A stretch of DNA of 51,614 bases from CAYVBJ01 sp964449075 (GCA_964449075.1 CAYVBJ010000022.1:1-51614), one strand, 5' to 3'; shown: positions 8,594 to 17,103, counted from the stretch's first letter. Notes: generated by a model not told the origin, from the letters alone. Made by a program: numbers and translations.

Positions 8594-8724
8594 AAGTGAC
8601 GAATAAATTTAGTGACATGCATTCAACGTGCAAAATAACTGTTTTTTTGTGAAGAGTTCGTGAAGAGCAGCTCGCCGCAAACAGCCGTTTCATATAAAAT
8701 GTTGATTAACAAAATGATTTTTAA

Positions 8725-8746
8725 CAGGAATTCACAATTATTCCTG
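8725..8746. promoter_or_regulatory. Dyad CAGGAAT-N8-ATTCCTG between hemH and the aquaporin gene
   Basis: A perfect 7-bp inverted repeat (8725-8731 and 8740-8746) lies in the divergent hemH/aquaporin interval, and a 12-bp palindrome TCAATATATTGA follows at 8753-8764. Both sit about 75-95 nt before the aquaporin ATG and could be regulator-binding sites or lie in either promoter. This is seen directly; function is unproven. Confidence 0.3.
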
Positions 8747-8820
8747 AATAAATCAATATATTGACTTGCGTCATAGGTATATCTGAAAGTAGATTAGATA
8801 CCGTATAAAAAAGTCATTAC

Positions 8821-9441
8821 ATGATAAAAAAATATGCGGCGGAATTTATCGGAACGTTCTTTATAGTTCTTTCGGTAGGTTTAACTTCAAATCCGCTGGC
8901 TATCGGAATCTTACTAACCGCTCTTGTCTATATTTGGGGTAATTGTTCAGGAGCTCACTTCAACCCGGCAATAACTTTGTCGTTTTGGTCTGACGGCATA
9001 ATGTCAACACGAGAAGCTCTTGTTTTTGTTGCCGGCCAGGTCATGGGAGCCTTTGCCGGGTCAGAACTTGTTCTCTATCTGAGCGGTGCCGCATTCATGC
9101 CCGTTCCCTCCGACTCCATAACACCTCTGCAATTTGCAGTTATACAATTTCTCTTCACATTCATTCTTGTGATGGCCTACCTGATTCTGTTTAATACCGA
9201 GAGATTCCGCAAAAATCAGGTATACGGGATTGTGATCGGGTTCACTTTTTATACTATCATCGCTATAACGTCCCCTCTTAGCGGCATTGGAAGCAACCCT
9301 GCAATGTCGCTGGGGTTTTCTACATTTGAAATCCTGCTCGGAGGCGATTCTTACATACACTTGCCGATCTATATTTTGAGTCCGCTCATTGCCGGCTGGG
9401 CCGGTGCATATGCATTCAGATTTTTTGAACCTTTTGAATAG
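8821..9441 (+). CDS. Aquaporin/MIP family channel, compact, with altered filter residue
   Basis: This 206-aa inner-membrane protein is shorter than most family members (about 230-280). Both pore-lining NPA boxes are present: SGAHFNPA (48-50) and GSNPA (159-161), in two related halves of three helices each. The residue after the second NPA, almost always Arg in aquaporins and aquaglyceroporins because it forms the ar/R filter, is Met162 here. Substrate preference (water, small neutral solutes, gases) therefore cannot be assumed. It stands alone, divergent from the haem operon, with a possible weak hairpin just after the stop (9447-9469). Confidence 0.85.
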   Translation: MIKKYAAEFIGTFFIVLSVGLTSNPLAIGILLTALVYIWGNCSGAHFNPAITLSFWSDGIMSTREALVFVAGQVMGAFAGSELVLYLSGAAFMPVPSDSITPLQFAVIQFLFTFILVMAYLILFNTERFRKNQVYGIVIGFTFYTIIAITSPLSGIGSNPAMSLGFSTFEILLGGDSYIHLPIYILSPLIAGWAGAYAFRFFEPFE

Positions 9442-9737
9442 AAAGGCAGATTTGAAAGGGAAAAATCTGACTATAAAAAGTGCTGGTATCTGTTGAAAGA
9501 GAAAATTTTTGGCCGCCCGCGTCAGAGGCTATCTTTTTGATAAAGCATTCAATTAACAAAGTTGTCTAAAATGATGCGCTTAATTTATGGATGACTTACC
9601 AGTTAAAGTTTACTGATCGAACTATTGATCTGTCAGCTGACGAATTCGTTGCAAGAAATTACCGGTTTTTGCCACGAGGACACGAGGGCACCAAGCAACA
9701 CGAAGAACTCGTTCTGCATCTTATATGTGGTATGATT
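9442..9737. other. Intergenic region with a short dispersed-repeat fragment
   Basis: Between the aquaporin and the histidine-kinase gene there is no credible gene. A small hairpin, CAGATTT (9447-9453) with AAATCTG (9463-9469), follows the aquaporin stop and could end its transcript. Around 9671-9706 there is a degenerate 'GCCACGAGGACACGAGGGCACC' type tract, a form of short repeat common between genes in Bacteroidota-like genomes. An open frame from 9591 runs through it into the kinase gene and is judged chance. Confidence 0.4.
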
Positions 9738-11138
9738 CTACTTCTCTTTTGCCCTGGGAAGAGTGAACCAAAAGCGGGTGCCGCTGCCCGGTTTGCTTTC
9801 CACATGAATATCTGAACCGTGTGCGTCCAGTATGCTTTTTACAACAGAAAGACCCAGACCGGTACCGCCCTTATCTCTTGAACGGGCCTTGTCGGTTCTG
9901 TAAAACCGGTCAAATAACCTGTCGAGGTGCTCTTTTGAAATACCAATTCCGGTATCGATAATTTCAACGGTAACCTCATCCCGGGTTTTGGATGTCCGGA
10001 TTTCAATTTTACCGCTTACGGTATATTTGATAGCATTTGAGACAAGATTCTCTATCACCTGTTCAATTTTACCGGGATCAGCTTCAACCCACACAGGATC
10101 TGTATCGGTTTCGAAGTCAAGATTTTTTTCTTTTGCTGCCGGGGATAAGAGTTCGTGAATCTGCTCAATTACCTGCGACAGATCGCATCTTTTTAATTGA
10201 ATAAAGAACTCATCAGAATCGTATCTCTGAAGAGTAACCAGGTCCCTGAAGAGCCGGTTAATACGTTCTGTCTGACGAATAGCAGTTTGAAGATAGTGTT
10301 GCTTCTGTTTTTCGTCGATATTTTTCAGCTGAAGCATTTCGAGTGAACCTGCAATCGTATGCAGGGGATTCCTGAGTTCATGGGTGATATCAGCAAAAAA
10401 CTGTCCCTGTTTTTCATAGATTTTCTGAAGTCGTCTGTTGTCTTCCTGAAGCCTGGACGCCATTCTGTTCAGCGAGGTGGCCAGTTTTCCAAATTCATCA
10501 TTCCGGTCCAGGTTCAGTGTTTTAGAAATGTCACCGTCAGCAATATCACCGGCTGTTTGTTCAAGCTGCAGAATTGGTCTCGTTAAATATCTTGCAAACC
10601 AGATGCTTACCAGGATAACCAGCCCGATCGAGATAAACATCCCGGTATAAATAATCCAGCGAATTGTTTTTATCGGTTCATATAATGTCTCTTTTAACTG
10701 GCTTACCTGCAGATATTCAGCCGGGTTGAGATCATTGCTGAGGCTGGAGTAGGCAACGATTTTTTCGGAATCAGGATTATTTTCAACCAGAACGGAATCG
10801 GAGCCTGTTAATGACATCTGAATTGAATTGGATAAATAACCGGGAGCTTCAACCTGTTCGTTATAGGGAACAGTAGCAAAGAGTACACCATCTGTATCAT
10901 AAACGGCAATCCGGTAACCGGATGTAAGGGCGGCTTCATTCAGATTTGTTTCAAAGAGATCATTGTAGCGGAGGCTTTCTATGGTGATGGCGAGCCACCG
11001 TGTATCGTTGTATAAATTTTGTTCGCCTTCATCAATTAAAAAATTTCTGATGAAAAGAATAGAGTAACTGCTGATTGCCGTGATTCCAAAGATCAGCAGC
11101 AGGATAAACGTCCACGCCAGTTTTGAGCGAATACTCAT
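9738..11138 (-). CDS. Sensor histidine kinase with HAMP domain
   Basis: This 466-aa membrane kinase has TM1 (about 9-31), a periplasmic sensor of about 130 residues, TM2 (about 161-183), HAMP (about 184-235), and a HisKA domain with phosphorylated His253 in FADITHELRNPL. The ATPase domain has its N box (NLVSNAIKYT), G1 (DTGIGIS) and G2 (GGTGLGLSVV). Its ATG overlaps the stop of the response-regulator gene by 4 nt, so the pair is translated together. The periplasmic domain is not recognised, so the stimulus is unknown. There is no target gene in the operon. Confidence 0.92.
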   Translation of the reverse strand: MSIRSKLAWTFILLLIFGITAISSYSILFIRNFLIDEGEQNLYNDTRWLAITIESLRYNDLFETNLNEAALTSGYRIAVYDTDGVLFATVPYNEQVEAPGYLSNSIQMSLTGSDSVLVENNPDSEKIVAYSSLSNDLNPAEYLQVSQLKETLYEPIKTIRWIIYTGMFISIGLVILVSIWFARYLTRPILQLEQTAGDIADGDISKTLNLDRNDEFGKLATSLNRMASRLQEDNRRLQKIYEKQGQFFADITHELRNPLHTIAGSLEMLQLKNIDEKQKQHYLQTAIRQTERINRLFRDLVTLQRYDSDEFFIQLKRCDLSQVIEQIHELLSPAAKEKNLDFETDTDPVWVEADPGKIEQVIENLVSNAIKYTVSGKIEIRTSKTRDEVTVEIIDTGIGISKEHLDRLFDRFYRTDKARSRDKGGTGLGLSVVKSILDAHGSDIHVESKPGSGTRFWFTLPRAKEK

Positions 11139-11836
11139 GCAGTTACAATTTCACGGTTCAATCCATAACCCAAACCGCGATAGGTTTTAATAATATCAGA
11201 TGCCTCCCCCAATTTCAGTCGCAGGTTTTTAATGTGCACATCAACCGTCCTGTCAAAAACGAATTTATCGTCATCACCAATTTTTTCCAGGATGTTCTGG
11301 CGGCTGTATACATGTTTTGGGTTTTGAAAGAAGAGTTTAATCAGTGTAAACTCGGTAGATGTGAGTTCAATACGGCGATCTTTGTGATAGAGCTCTTTTC
11401 CATCTACATCAAGGTAGAGGTCGCCGTATTGAAGCCAGTTACTTTTTTGAGGGTCTTGCCGGCGAAGAAGAGTTTCAACATGAGCCTTTACAAGATTGAG
11501 GCTTGCCGGTTTCGAAATATAGTCATCTGCTCCCAGCTCAAGGCCTTCAATTTCATCTTTTTCCTGGTCTTTGGCGGTTAAAAATATAACCGGAATATCT
11601 TTCAGGACAGGATGTTCGCGTATTTTTTTACATATCTCCTTTCCGTCAACATAGGGAACCATAATGTCGAGTACAGCAATGTGTATATCGCTGGCATGAT
11701 TTTGAATAATAGTTAAAGCTTCTTTTCCGTCGTATGCCTTTAATACCCGGAAATTATTCATTTCCAGGAAATTGGCAAGCATATCAGCAGATTCCTGCTC
11801 ATCTTCAACAAGGAGAATGGTATGGTTTCGTTTCAC
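11135..11836 (-). CDS. OmpR/PhoB-family response regulator
   Basis: This 233-aa DNA-binding regulator has a receiver domain (about 5-118) with the acidic pair at residues 11-12, phospho-acceptor Asp57 in VLDIMVP and Lys near FLTAKD. The C-terminal winged helix (about 135-228) contains TSTEFTLIKLF and RTVDVHIKNLRLKLG features typical of the OmpR class. It is the promoter-proximal gene of a two-gene operon with the overlapping kinase. The 212-nt upstream region, divergent from an SDR gene, is AT-rich and shows no operator I can name. Confidence 0.93.
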   Translation of the reverse strand: MKRNHTILLVEDEQESADMLANFLEMNNFRVLKAYDGKEALTIIQNHASDIHIAVLDIMVPYVDGKEICKKIREHPVLKDIPVIFLTAKDQEKDEIEGLELGADDYISKPASLNLVKAHVETLLRRQDPQKSNWLQYGDLYLDVDGKELYHKDRRIELTSTEFTLIKLFFQNPKHVYSRQNILEKIGDDDKFVFDRTVDVHIKNLRLKLGEASDIIKTYRGLGYGLNREIVTA

Positions 11837-12048
11837 AGATTTTATTTGTCAGTTTAAGTAAAAGTCAGATTTAAAACGGGTGAATTATTTTTTCAGTGCC
11901 TGTTGAATTTTGAATAATGTTCAATTTTATCACACGAAAAAAGTATCTTCGGAACTAAATATAAATCAATAGCCCGGATTATTATAAATACTTTAAAAAG
12001 ATTCAAATAATGAACCGGATCAAAACATCTTAAATCTACCTTATTATT

Positions 12049-12843
12049 ATGTCTCTACAAAAACAGATTGTCTGGATCACGGGTGCATCGTCGGGAATAG
12101 GTGAAGCTCTTGCGTATGCATACTCAGAAAAAGGTGTAAAACTCATTTTATCTGCCCGCCGGGTTAATGAATTAGAAAGAGTTCGTGAAAATTGTCCGGG
12201 CAGTGCTGAAGATATTAAAATTTTACCTCTTGATCTTACCGATACCGAAGCCATGAATGAAAAGACAGAAATGGCTGTGAATATGTTTGGGAAAATTGAC
12301 GTTTTGATAAATAACGGCGGCATAAGTCAGCGCGCCTACGCAGTTGACCTTACCATGGATACAATCAGGCAAATCATGGAGGTAAATTTTTTCGGGACTG
12401 TTGCCCTCACAAAAGCTCTCCTTCCGCAAATGATTGAAAATAAGAGCGGTCATATTGTAGTAATAAGCAGTGTTATGGGTAAAATAGGAACAAAGTACCG
12501 GTCGGCCTATGCAGCATCAAAACATGCTTTGCACGGCTGGTTCGATTGCCTGCGCCAGGAGGTGCACGAGCACAATCTTGATGTGACAATGGTGTGCCCG
12601 GGTTATGTAAGAACAAATGTGACACGCAATGCACTAACGGCAGAAGGCGAGAAGCTGAATGTTATGGGAGATGCCCACAAAAAAGCGCTCTCTCCCCAGG
12701 AGTTTGCCAACAAACTACTCCCGAAAATTTCAAAGGGGAAAGACGAAATCTACATCGGGGGCTTCGAAATTATAACGATCTATTTAAAACGGTTTTTCCC
12801 GGGTCTCCTGAACAAGATACTTCTGCGGGCCAAAGTGACGTAA
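12049..12843 (+). CDS. Short-chain dehydrogenase/reductase
   Basis: This 264-aa NAD(P)-dependent oxidoreductase has the classical SDR pattern: TGASSGIGEA (about 10-19) binding the cofactor, NNGG (about 88-91), a catalytic Ser in VVISSV (about 141-146) and YAASK (about 156-160), plus the PGYVRT segment that follows the active site. Arg40-Arg41 after strand 2 suggest NADP preference. It resembles the DltE/DHRS7-like group, including a C-terminal hydrophobic stretch that may touch the membrane. The substrate is unknown. It is alone, divergent from the response-regulator gene and convergent with the DUF58 gene. Confidence 0.88.
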   Translation: MSLQKQIVWITGASSGIGEALAYAYSEKGVKLILSARRVNELERVRENCPGSAEDIKILPLDLTDTEAMNEKTEMAVNMFGKIDVLINNGGISQRAYAVDLTMDTIRQIMEVNFFGTVALTKALLPQMIENKSGHIVVISSVMGKIGTKYRSAYAASKHALHGWFDCLRQEVHEHNLDVTMVCPGYVRTNVTRNALTAEGEKLNVMGDAHKKALSPQEFANKLLPKISKGKDEIYIGGFEIITIYLKRFFPGLLNKILLRAKVT

Positions 12844-12868
12844 GCAACTCTGTTGATTGGCAGACAGG

Positions 12869-13789
12869 TCAGCCAAGTTTTTTGCGTTTGTTGAGATAAG
12901 CAAGCAGAGCCAGGTCGAACGGACTTTGGGTATCAATTTCAACGAAATCAACTTGTGCGTTGCTGCAGGCTATTTTAAACTCTTTGGTATACTCTTCAAT
13001 CTTGTTTTTATAATCTTCCCGGACCTGGGCAGGCACTACTTCAATTTCACTGCCGGTTTCCATGTCTTCAAAAAGAAATTTCCCATCGGGAAAATCAAGC
13101 TCTCGTTCACTTTTATGTTCCAGCATATTGAATAGCAGTACTTCATGTTTTCTGTGACGAAGATGCTTCAGGGCGGATATGAGCTGATCATGTCCTGATA
13201 CATTTTCAAAAAGATCAGTTATGATAACAACCAGGCTTCTGCTTTTCAGATTTTCTGCTAAATGGTGAATGGCATCGGCCGAGGCAGAAACACGTCTCTC
13301 ATCTGGTTGCGCCTCACTGCTTTTCAGGAGATTTTCCAGTTGGCCAAATAGCATTCTGAGGTGGCTGTAAGATGACTTAGCAGGATAAAAATCACGTATT
13401 TCTTTATCGAACAGAATCAATCCGGTGGCATCGCGCTGTTTGTTCATCATATACATCAGCGCAGATGCATAAAGGATAGAATATCGCAGTTTTGTCCACT
13501 CCGCAAAATATTTAAAATTCATGGATGTGCTTGTATCCAGAACAACATAGGCGCGCAGGTTTGTTTCAGCTTCATACTGCTTTACATAAAAACGTTCACG
13601 CTTTCCGTAGACTTTCCAGTCAATATGTTTAAAATCATCTCCGGGATTATAGGGGCGGTGTTCCGCAAACTCGACGCTGAAACCATGATACGGACTTCTG
13701 TGCAGACCGGAGATAAAACCCTCAACAATGGTACGGGCTTTCAATTCAAGCGGTGCAAGTTGTGTAAGTATATCGGGATTTAAAAGCAT
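12869..13789 (-). CDS. DUF58 domain protein with vWA-like fold
   Basis: This 306-aa protein carries the DUF58 signature around residues 38-70 (hydrophobic-RPYNPGDDFKHIDWKVYG), followed by a von Willebrand A-type region with the metal-site-like DTSTSMNF (about 89-96) and a later strand VVIITDLF. DUF58 proteins usually sit next to a MoxR-type AAA ATPase and aerotolerance-type vWA genes. Neither is adjacent here, so it is an isolated member, possibly at the end of a cluster elsewhere. It has no signal peptide or TM segment. Function beyond this association is unknown. Confidence 0.82.
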   Translation of the reverse strand: MLLNPDILTQLAPLELKARTIVEGFISGLHRSPYHGFSVEFAEHRPYNPGDDFKHIDWKVYGKRERFYVKQYEAETNLRAYVVLDTSTSMNFKYFAEWTKLRYSILYASALMYMMNKQRDATGLILFDKEIRDFYPAKSSYSHLRMLFGQLENLLKSSEAQPDERRVSASADAIHHLAENLKSRSLVVIITDLFENVSGHDQLISALKHLRHRKHEVLLFNMLEHKSERELDFPDGKFLFEDMETGSEIEVVPAQVREDYKNKIEEYTKEFKIACSNAQVDFVEIDTQSPFDLALLAYLNKRKKLG

Positions 13790-14231
13790 AAAAGACGATT
13801 GTTATTAGGTGATAATATAACCACCGGAAGTTCAATTCATTGTATGATAACCAATATCTTCAGGAAGTTTCGTAATCACATCTGTCCAAAACATTTCATG
13901 TGATCCCCCGGATTGCGATTTAAAACACTCGAGAGTTCGTTATATCCGTAGCAAAGTTAATAATCTTGACCAAAAAGAAACCCCTGTTCGGGGTTTGACT
14001 TTTGTAATTTTATAAAACTTGCCCTGAATCATTCAAAAACAATAATTATTAATAGGTTTTTAAATGTTTTTGATAACCCTGTTTTGGAATATATTTTTTA
14101 CAGGCAAAGAAGAATTATTTAACCCGCTTTGTGCGGCTGATACCCGGACGGCGGCTTATTAACCCCGGGCACGGAAATATCAAATAGTCATGATGGAATC
14201 ATCTCACGTTTTTTTTCTGAGAAGCTCATGA
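13790..14231. other. 442-nt intergenic region
   Basis: No coding region is supported. It holds one clear hairpin terminator (13978-13996, described separately) and otherwise AT-rich DNA. A short GC-richer patch near 14120-14170 contains imperfect CCGGG/CCCGGG words, which could be the remains of a mobile-element edge next to the transposase-like gene. I see no terminal inverted repeat that proves this. Confidence 0.3.
13978..13996 (-). terminator. Rho-independent terminator
   Basis: AAACCCC (13978-13984), a 5-nt loop, and GGGGTTT (13990-13996) form a perfect 7-bp stem. Read on the minus strand it is followed by CTTTTTGG, giving the U-tract. It lies about 235 nt downstream of the transposase-like gene, the only minus-strand gene that could run into it. 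Confidence 0.6.
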
Positions 14232-14867
14232 TTAGAACAGCGGATTGTTTCTCAAAATTTTCAATAACAGGTAGTAGAGATCAGTGTCCTTATAGTTATA
14301 CCGGAATTCAGTCTCTTTAAGGTGTAAATAGAGTGTGGATTTGCGCATTCCCCTGAATTTTGTAACCCTGTTTTTTAAAAAACCAATAAACCCGTCAATC
14401 CGGTTGTATTTTTTTCTAAAAGAGTGATCAGACTCATTTTTAAATTTCTTCAGTGAAAAATACCATTCACTTTCAATATCAAAAAAAACATCATAAAAAA
14501 CTTTATCAGGGTTTAATCTATTAAAATGATTGTTTTCAGACTCTTGAATCTCTTTTATTTTGGAAATAAGGGATTGGTCAGGAATAGAAATAAAGATCTT
14601 TTGGAGATTCTCTGACAATCCAATAACCGTGTGATCTTTAATTTTTTGTTCGATCAGGCTGTTGTTTGTTGAACTGTGCGGATCGATTTTATTACAATGT
14701 TCTGCCACCCGCACCCTGATGCCGGACAGGTATCGGTTAACTGTATTCCTGTTTAAATCCGTTAGCTCTGAAATCTGTTTTGCTGTTAAATCGAGACTGA
14801 AAAGCTTTACCAGTTTTCTGAATTTCGCTTCAGAAATCTTAGAACGATTTACATATTTGTTATTCAT
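14232..14867 (-). CDS. IS1595/IS1016-like transposase derivative lacking catalytic residues
   Basis: This 211-aa protein keeps the N-terminal HTH of IS1016-type transposases (about 28-50, with LNRNTVNRYL) and their C-terminal signature (about 157-211: DGF-GF, KFRG, LHLKETEFRYN, LLLKILR-NPL). The middle is shortened: the VDESYFG segment that supplies the first catalytic Asp/Glu is gone, and the terminal catalytic Glu context (G-I-E-x-F-W) reads R-I-D-G-F-I. A weak match to the central strand (TVIGL, about 80-84) remains. The frame is intact despite this loss. No flanking terminal repeats were recognised. It may be an old domesticated transposase acting as a DNA-binding protein, or simply a decayed one. 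Confidence 0.65.
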   Translation of the reverse strand: MNNKYVNRSKISEAKFRKLVKLFSLDLTAKQISELTDLNRNTVNRYLSGIRVRVAEHCNKIDPHSSTNNSLIEQKIKDHTVIGLSENLQKIFISIPDQSLISKIKEIQESENNHFNRLNPDKVFYDVFFDIESEWYFSLKKFKNESDHSFRKKYNRIDGFIGFLKNRVTKFRGMRKSTLYLHLKETEFRYNYKDTDLYYLLLKILRNNPLF

Positions 14868-14962
14868 TGACGGTCAACAAATTATAGAATTTAGCAGTCG
14901 CCTTACTGGTCATGACCCTGGCAGGTTTAGTTTTTTCACCGGCAATTTTAAACAAAACTCCC

Positions 14963-15001
14963 AGTCATAATTATTTAGAATCCGTCTAAATAATTATGAC
15001 T
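14963..15001. promoter_or_regulatory. Perfect 17-bp inverted repeat upstream of the transposase-like gene
   Basis: AGTCATAATTATTTAGA (14963-14979), a 5-nt spacer ATCCG, and its exact reverse complement (14985-15001) make a 39-nt dyad 96 nt before the transposase-like start codon. A further TCTAAATAA word occurs just downstream near 15017-15025. It is AT-rich and has no U-tract on either side, so an operator or DNA-binding site is more likely than a terminator. It may equally be the hairpin of a mobile-element end. Confidence 0.5.
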
Positions 15002-15135
15002 TCTATTTAAACATAGTCTAAATAAAATTCAAGTGCCGGTTTGGGATATATGAAGTGCCCAGTGATGAATTGATTATGCTTGAAGATCTCTTCAAACTAA
15101 ATCAGAGAACGCTCGCAGTTTTGTAAAAAGACGTT

Positions 15136-16314
15136 TTATTCAGGTCCGCCCATCAAGGGTTCATTAATAGCACGGATACTGGCATTGGGAAGGCCATCCG
15201 GATAGGCTTTTTTACTCATTTTAAGAGCCTCAATTACCATTTTCAGGTGAAGCTCCTTCGAATTTTCGTAGAAAGTCTGTGCCTCGCCGCTCAGTTTTGG
15301 TTTACCGTGTAAGGGCTTGTCACTCACACAGAGCAGAGTAGCAAAAGGTATGCGGTATCGATACCCATTTGTGGCAACGGTTGCCGATTCCATGTCGATG
15401 GCAATGCTGCGGCTCATGTGAATCTGTTCAACTGTGCGCCGTTTGATAAATTCCCAGTTGCGGTTTGCAGTGGTATAAACCGTGCCAAGGCGATAGTTTC
15501 TCTCATATTTATCAAGCACTTCCTTCAGGTATACGTTCAGGAGGTGATTCGGGGTAATGGGAATATTGAGCGGCAAAATTTCATCCAGTACGCCATCTTC
15601 GCGCATAAAGCCTGTGGCCAGGACGAAATCACCAATATCCTGGTGATTTCTGAGCCCGCCGCAATGTCCCACCATGATAACGGCATCCGGCCGCAGAACA
15701 GCAACATGATCGGAGATCGTTTTGGCATTCGACGGACCCACACCAATATTTACAAGGCTGTATCCTTTGTTATCAGGCAGCACATGATGGTAAGCGGGCA
15801 TCTGAACTTTATTTTCAGGAGCCAGGCAATCCGGAAAAAATTTCTTAAACACGTCAACGTGCATGTCGTAATTGGTGAAGAGGATATTGCGCTGGAAATT
15901 TTTAGCATCCGTACCCGTGTAGTGCTCAAGGCGATTCAGTGACAAGTCAATTCTTTCAGGGCTGAAAAGAAAGAGTTTCTTTTTGGTGATATCCCATTCA
16001 TCTTCATCCGCATTTTCAAAAATAAGAGGATCAGTCATTTCTACCTTTGGCCGGGAAGGGAAAACCTTTATTTCGGCGCCTTTTTCGGCCAGTTTGTAGA
16101 GCTCTCTTGTGAGATACCAGCGGTATGCATGCGGAAAAGCAATTTCGCCGGTGATGATAGGATTGTGTTTCGACCAGGTTCGTTTAACCAATAGTTTTGG
16201 ATAATCCCCTTCACTGTAAATTGTCTCCATGATATCGCATGCTTTTTCAATAACTTTTGTTAATTGCGAACCGGTTACAGTTTCATCCTTCTTAAATTCA
16301 AATCGTTTATCCAT
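15136..16314 (-). CDS. amn: AMP nucleosidase
   Basis: This 392-aa protein belongs to the long form of AMP nucleosidase, which splits AMP into adenine and ribose-5-phosphate. An N-terminal AMN-specific domain (about 1-170) precedes a nucleoside-phosphorylase-like catalytic domain (about 185-360) with NIGVGPSNAKT, VGHCGGLR (about 216-223), the IAIDMESATVA segment (about 313-323) where the Glu binds ribose, and LLCVSDKPLHG (about 337-347). E. coli Amn is longer (484 aa), so part of the N-terminal region is reduced. It diverges from a NUDIX gene across only 15 nt, so promoters must overlap the coding ends. It functions in purine salvage and control of AMP level. Confidence 0.9.
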   Translation of the reverse strand: MDKRFEFKKDETVTGSQLTKVIEKACDIMETIYSEGDYPKLLVKRTWSKHNPIITGEIAFPHAYRWYLTRELYKLAEKGAEIKVFPSRPKVEMTDPLIFENADEDEWDITKKKLFLFSPERIDLSLNRLEHYTGTDAKNFQRNILFTNYDMHVDVFKKFFPDCLAPENKVQMPAYHHVLPDNKGYSLVNIGVGPSNAKTISDHVAVLRPDAVIMVGHCGGLRNHQDIGDFVLATGFMREDGVLDEILPLNIPITPNHLLNVYLKEVLDKYERNYRLGTVYTTANRNWEFIKRRTVEQIHMSRSIAIDMESATVATNGYRYRIPFATLLCVSDKPLHGKPKLSGEAQTFYENSKELHLKMVIEALKMSKKAYPDGLPNASIRAINEPLMGGPE

Positions 16315-16329
16315 CTTAAAATATAAGCT

Positions 16330-16908
16330 ATGAGTAATTCAATATTTCATTTTTCAAAACCTGACTGGCAGATCATCAAAGATACAAAAGTATTTGAAAC
16401 TCCGATTTTCAATCTTCACGAAAGAGAGGTAAAACCGGCGGGCAAGAATCAGCCATCCGACTTCTATGTTTTGGATGCCCCCGAATGGATTAACATCATT
16501 GCGCTCACACCCGACAGAGAAATAGTGCTTGTGGAGCAGTACCGGCACGGAATTGATGAAGTTACTCTTGAGATACCGGGAGGAATGGTGGATCCGGGTG
16601 AAAAACCGATTGAAGCTGCAAAAAGAGAGCTGGCTGAAGAGACCGGTTTTACGTCTGATTCCTGGGAACTGATTGGAAAATCAAGCTCAAATCCTGCTTT
16701 TCTTACCAATTTTACCCATCTTTATCTCGTTGAAAACTGCAAGAAAACAGAAGATCAGCAAACGGAGGGTACCGAAGATATTGATGTTCATACCATGAAT
16801 CTGAAGGATTTTTTAAGCCTGATCAGAAATGGTACAGTACACCATGCCATTGTGCTGTCAGCTGTAACAAATATGTTGCTGAAGCGTCCTGAAATGTGCA
16901 AAATGTAA
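16330..16908 (+). CDS. NUDIX hydrolase, ADP-ribose pyrophosphatase-like
   Basis: This 192-aa cytoplasmic hydrolase carries a full Nudix box (about 78-100: Gly, then Glu of PGEKP, then RELAEETGF), which binds Mg2+. The preceding EQYRHG and EIPGGMVDPGE segments are typical of ADP-ribose/ADP-sugar pyrophosphatases. It is divergent from the AMP nucleosidase gene; both handle AMP-containing nucleotides, since ADP-ribose hydrolysis yields AMP and ribose-5-phosphate. The exact substrate is inference from family resemblance. Confidence 0.85.
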   Translation: MSNSIFHFSKPDWQIIKDTKVFETPIFNLHEREVKPAGKNQPSDFYVLDAPEWINIIALTPDREIVLVEQYRHGIDEVTLEIPGGMVDPGEKPIEAAKRELAEETGFTSDSWELIGKSSSNPAFLTNFTHLYLVENCKKTEDQQTEGTEDIDVHTMNLKDFLSLIRNGTVHHAIVLSAVTNMLLKRPEMCKM

Positions 16909-17061
16909 CAATTTTAAAACTGGTTTTCTTGCGCTCTCCTCAAGGCGATTTTTGATTCCGGAAAAATAGTTGCATCCGGATTTGTTCCGTTTCAAGAAGA
17001 TTGTGTATTATATAAATCTGAAAAAAACTTTTAGTTTGGATTCGAAACGAAGAGAGGGTTG

Positions 17062-17093
17062 GTTCAGGTTATTCTGTCTGAACAATAACCTGA
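17062..17093 (+). promoter_or_regulatory. Two mutually exclusive hairpins before the peroxiredoxin start
   Basis: TCAGGTTATT (17064-17073) pairs perfectly with AATAACCTGA (17084-17093) over a 10-nt spacer. The overlapping GTTCAG (17062-17067) also pairs with CTGAAC (17078-17083), which is inside that spacer. The two stems cannot form together. The structure ends 10 nt before the peroxiredoxin ATG, where a ribosome site would be. It could be a regulator operator or a 5'-leader switch. Confidence 0.4.
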
Positions 17094-17103
17094 TATAAAT
17101 AAT

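Noticed and set aside
9591..9815. 74-codon frame between the aquaporin and the histidine kinase
   Set aside because: It overlaps the kinase 3' end and a degenerate dispersed repeat, with no ribosome site or motif.
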